Positions 15,391 through 18,314 of a DNA stretch of 18,314 nucleotides are shown here, piece by piece (position 1 is the first letter of the stretch; each line of letters opens with the position of its first letter). The notes under the pieces were generated by a model that worked only from the letters and a program-made list of their open reading frames with translations, had not been told where the DNA came from and ran no database searches. This DNA comes from Anaerolineae bacterium (GTDB lineage: Bacteria > Chloroflexota > Anaerolineae > 4572-78 > J111), in contig JAGRCC010000182.1 in assembly GCA_020433785.1 (NCBI GenBank), positions 1 through 18,314 on the forward strand, written 5' to 3'. The position numbers and the translations under genes are program-made.

Positions 15391-18054
15391 ATGAATTTGC
15401 CGGCATTATATAACCTGAAATTTATTGATTCGATCAAAAACACGAAACGTCCCTTCCTTGACACGCAAGGTTACGGGCTTACCATCAATCCGGTCGACGA
15501 TCCAAGCCAGCCTCACTGGCGGGTCATCGGTATTCACCACCTGACCGGCGCGGAAAGCCACGGTCAGCACAATTTGTTTGTCGATATTCTTGATGAGCAT
15601 GGGGAGCGCATTAATAACTCCCAAGTCGTCGTTCGCAATTATGATCTCCCGCCGGCCACACTCACCCTGGACAAACCGGCCAATGAACCGGGCACTAACA
15701 CCCAGATGTATTTTAATGACACGCTATCAATTGTCGTCAAATGGGATGGGTTGCCCAGTGAATTGGCGGAGGGCTTTCATACCCGGCATGAAGATGACGA
15801 CCCCCCCGGTAGTACACGGGGTCACCATTCATACTATATTGTCTTTCAGAAGAGTGTCGGCGTTACTGAGCACCCGCCCGTCACCCCAAAGCCGCCGCTC
15901 ACCCCGCCGGACGCCTCAGAGTTAGAAGCCGAACTGTTAGCCACCGGCCAACCGCTGATCCAAGACCTCAACCGGGAGGCGGCGCTTTTCAAAGCCGCTC
16001 AAGCCCACGGATTAGGCCAACGCCTCACCGGCGAGTACGAGCTAATGCACGAGGGCCAGACCTACGTGGCCCAGATTTTTGAGTTAGGATTGGTCTATGC
16101 CCAGGTTGGGCAGTGGGATCAGGTTAAGGTGGTTGATACATCGGCCAGAGAGGTAACGGCTTTCGGCCCGACCTTGTTGTGGGATAATCACATTACCGGC
16201 TTTTTTGGCAACCGCAGTCAATACTGGGAATGGCATTTGAAGGGCACGGTGCCAAATCTGGGCTGGATAGATTTCAAAGATGAGGTTGTCAATCAAAATC
16301 CGGTGCTGCGTGAAGACGGCTGGGTATTCAAAGCCAACAAGGTTTACAAAATGCCCCGTAGCGCCGATCAGCCCGCGGCCCCGGCCCACGCACCGATCAC
16401 CATGCCGGCTATGCCCCCCGAACCTAAACCGCCAACCGACCCGCAACTGCCCAAATCCATTTTTGCTCAGGCTCGTAACGGCCATTTCTATCTCAACGAT
16501 CAACCTGGCCGGTTTATGGGCGTCAATATTCGCGGGCTGGTTCACTACGGCCAGGATCCCCACTACTTCCAGCACGCCCCTGTCGATCACCGAACTATCC
16601 AACTCCAGGGAGCGAAGGATATGAATGTCCGCCTGGTGCGGGTTTTCCTAGCCCATAAGGATGCCACGCCGCAGGAGATTGAACGCCGTCTGCGGGACAC
16701 GCTCACGCTAATGAAAGCCAACTTCCCCGATATGTATCTGCTGCCGGCTTTGACTAACCTGTACAAAGATGTACCGTTTTACGTTCAGGGCGATGAAAAA
16801 TTCTATGAGAGCCAATCGCCCGGCGGCAAGGAAATTCTCAACCATACCTTTTATCGCAGCGGTTATGAAGAGAATTACCTGCCGTTTGTCCGCCATATCG
16901 TCACCGCCTTCAAAGATGAGCCGCAGATCTTCGCCTGGGAAATCGGCAACGAGCTAAAGGCCGAAAACGCGCCGGAGCTGTTGGTCAACTTTATGACCTC
17001 GGTCGCGGCCAAGATTAAAGCGTGGGATCCCAACCATATGGTCACCACCGGTATGATCAGCACCCGGCATGCCTTTATGGAGGGTCAGACCCAATTGCGC
17101 GACAAATTGTATGGCTCCAACCAGATCGATTTTGTCACCATCCATCCCTATAACGGCAACGAACCACCCCACCCGGTGGAAAACGACAGCGATTTGGCCC
17201 GCAAATTTAAGAAGCCGCTCATTGTGGAAGAGGCCGGCTTTGACCGGAACCATTATTCCAATCGTCCGGAAAAAACCCGGGGTGACCTGGCTTTCTGGTT
17301 TGGTGAAGGGGCTAGCTGCTACATGCCCTGGGGCTTTGTTAAAACGCCCCACGATAACAACGATGGCGATCTTAATGTCGGCATGACCGGCCCGCTGCAT
17401 GGCGACTTCAACCAACTTTATGAACTGCACCGTCAATGCGGCCAACTGCTGGGCACCGCCGATATCATCGCCGATGTCAGATCCATCATCGCTCAATTGG
17501 GCCTTGCCGCTAGAGACGCCGCGCCGGCGCCGTTTGGCCCCAGCGTGGTCGACGGCTTCGACTTCCCGGTCGGTAAACCCAACGCGGGCGGTTATTACGT
17601 GGCCGCCGGTCTGGTCGATCCGGCCTATCATGCCAACCTGGGCTATTGGCACTCCGGCGAGGATTGGAACGGTGTACGCGGCCAGGATACCGATTTAGGC
17701 GATCCGGTCTTTGCCGTGGCCCACGGCCTGGTCACCACCGCTTATTTCTTTCCAACTTGGGGTAACATCGTGCTGATCGAACACATACTGCCCACAGGCG
17801 AAAAGCTCTGGAGCCAATATGCCCACCTCAAAGAACGGCTGGTGGAGAAGGGCGACATTGTGCGTCGCGGTGACCTGATCGGCACGATTGGCAAGGGCGC
17901 TGATGATCGCTATATCGCCCACCTGCATTTTGAAATTCGGCGGCACAACCTGCCCGCCTCTAAATGGTGGAAAAATACGCCGGACGATCGAGCACAAATA
18001 TTACGCGCCTACGCCCATCCGACCAACTTCATCAACAATTTCCGGCCTCGATAA
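15391..18054 (+). CDS. GH5-like glycosidase fused to M23 metallopeptidase
   Basis: 887 aa from ATG 15391, chosen because GGGAG (15377-15381) is 9 nt upstream. The longer GTG start at 15307 falls at a terminator hairpin and has no ribosome site. Residues about 10-150 and 170-335 are two unrecognised, beta-rich modules separated by a Pro-rich linker. Residues about 363-680 form a GH5-type TIM barrel of the mannanase/cellulase class, with acid/base Glu521 in WEIGNEL and nucleophile Glu614 in IVEEAGF. The C-terminal part (about 740-860) is an M23/LytM peptidase with zinc ligands His754 and Asp758 (HSGEDW) and the HLH motif His844-x-His846. Both enzymes attack cell-wall-type polymers, yet there is no signal peptide or membrane anchor. 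It may act after lysis, be exported by another route, or work from inside during programmed lysis. It is next to the caspase operon but separated from it by a hairpin. Confidence 0.87.
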   Translation: MNLPALYNLKFIDSIKNTKRPFLDTQGYGLTINPVDDPSQPHWRVIGIHHLTGAESHGQHNLFVDILDEHGERINNSQVVVRNYDLPPATLTLDKPANEPGTNTQMYFNDTLSIVVKWDGLPSELAEGFHTRHEDDDPPGSTRGHHSYYIVFQKSVGVTEHPPVTPKPPLTPPDASELEAELLATGQPLIQDLNREAALFKAAQAHGLGQRLTGEYELMHEGQTYVAQIFELGLVYAQVGQWDQVKVVDTSAREVTAFGPTLLWDNHITGFFGNRSQYWEWHLKGTVPNLGWIDFKDEVVNQNPVLREDGWVFKANKVYKMPRSADQPAAPAHAPITMPAMPPEPKPPTDPQLPKSIFAQARNGHFYLNDQPGRFMGVNIRGLVHYGQDPHYFQHAPVDHRTIQLQGAKDMNVRLVRVFLAHKDATPQEIERRLRDTLTLMKANFPDMYLLPALTNLYKDVPFYVQGDEKFYESQSPGGKEILNHTFYRSGYEENYLPFVRHIVTAFKDEPQIFAWEIGNELKAENAPELLVNFMTSVAAKIKAWDPNHMVTTGMISTRHAFMEGQTQLRDKLYGSNQIDFVTIHPYNGNEPPHPVENDSDLARKFKKPLIVEEAGFDRNHYSNRPEKTRGDLAFWFGEGASCYMPWGFVKTPHDNNDGDLNVGMTGPLHGDFNQLYELHRQCGQLLGTADIIADVRSIIAQLGLAARDAAPAPFGPSVVDGFDFPVGKPNAGGYYVAAGLVDPAYHANLGYWHSGEDWNGVRGQDTDLGDPVFAVAHGLVTTAYFFPTWGNIVLIEHILPTGEKLWSQYAHLKERLVEKGDIVRRGDLIGTIGKGADDRYIAHLHFEIRRHNLPASKWWKNTPDDRAQILRAYAHPTNFINNFRPR

Positions 18055-18084
18055 CCCATTTTCAGTCGATCACGATTTCACGCG

Positions 18085-18314
18085 CTGATGAGAAATGATC
18101 GAACGCGGCTGACACGGATTAGACGGATTTTCACCGATAAAGCTATGAGTTACGCAGTTGAAGGGTTCAGGCTTGAAAATCAACCACGAATTGCACGAAT
18201 TACACGAAAAAAGGACAAAAATTTGTGAAAATTCGTGTAATTCGTGGTTAAAAAACTCGAACTGCGTAAGTTCTAAAAGCTTGATTTAAGTTAAAAAAAT
18301 CCGTGTTTATCCGT
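18085..18314. repeat. Palindromic intergenic repeat, right copy, interrupted and cut by window end
   Basis: Positions 18085-18144 match 8-67 at 58 of 60 bases in the same orientation. After a 131-bp interruption the sequence resumes (AAAGCTTGATTTAA, then the shared segment ending ATCCGTGTTTATCCGT), matching about 62-99. The window stops before the right arm of its terminal inverted repeat. Coding gene content thus lies between two direct copies of one element. Confidence 0.85.
18145..18275. mobile_element. 131-bp non-autonomous element nested in the right repeat
   Basis: AAAGCT flanks both sides (18139-18144 and 18276-18281) and is single in the uninterrupted left copy (62-67), so it is a 6-bp target-site duplication. 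Near its ends the element has a perfect 10-bp inverted repeat, TTACGCAGTT (18150-18159) and AACTGCGTAA (18260-18269). Inside is a perfect 15-bp pair, CACGAATTACACGAA (18194-18208) and TTCGTGTAATTCGTG (18232-18246). It has no ORF. This is a MITE-like insertion; the transposase family that moves it is not identifiable here. Confidence 0.75.

Noticed and set aside
18182..18247. CRISPR-like reading of the repeated ACGAATT/ATTCGTG units
   Set aside because: The units form one inverted repeat inside a single element; there are no regularly spaced direct repeats with unique spacers, and no cas gene is present.

Overview
The window reads as an accessory 'conflict' island in a bacterium that is most likely a Chloroflexota (Anaerolineae-like) member. 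This is an inference from three things: the mix of STAND NTPases, caspase-like proteases and an effector-associated domain (EAD); a membrane NACHT whose C-terminus carries a GGGYIFIHR signature; and abundant intergenic palindromic repeats of the ATCCGTGTTTATCCGTGT and ATTCGTGTAATTCGTGGTT types. No ribosomal or tRNA gene anchors the taxonomy.

Layout, left to right. (1) 1-209: a 104-bp palindromic repeat and a short tandem TTCATG repeat. (2) 210-2195 (-): acetoacetyl-CoA synthetase, a metabolic gene at the border. (3) 2196-2554: non-coding, with two nested perfect inverted repeats just before the next gene. (4) 2555-3526 (+): a DUF5995-like protein, convergent with (5) 3529-6153 (-): an HTH-NACHT-multi-TM STAND protein. 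(6) 6154-6465: a divergent control region with phased TTTGTGC repeats on the NACHT side and a heavily folded leader on the other. The leader precedes (7) 6466-6621 (+): an unlisted 51-aa secreted-type peptide ending in an 11-residue tail with a Cys at each end. (8) 6638-6692: a 17-bp-stem bidirectional terminator. (9) 6689-7912 and 7894-9336 (-): a TPR protein and an NB-ARC NTPase, overlapping and probably translationally coupled, that look like a split STAND sensor. (10) 9337-9689: a divergent promoter region with helically phased TGGAG repeats. (11) 9690-15265 (+): three co-directional genes, namely a trypsin-like protease, a caspase fused to an alpha/beta hydrolase, and a caspase with a C-terminal EAD. 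(12) 15308-15346: a terminator-like hairpin. (13) 15391-18054 (+): a GH5-like glycosidase fused to an M23 peptidase, without a signal peptide. (14) 18085-18314: a second copy of the left-end palindromic repeat, split by a 131-bp nested element with a 6-bp target duplication.

Working model (inference): the NB-ARC/TPR pair and the membrane NACHT act as ATP-dependent sensors or switches. The trypsin-like protease and the two caspases form a proteolytic relay. The alpha/beta hydrolase and possibly the GH5-M23 protein act as effectors on lipid and wall. The EAD on the second caspase is a docking module whose partner is not in the window. The small Cys-bracketed peptide next to a TPR protein is the least expected element; it could be a signal, a ligand or a small membrane-active peptide.
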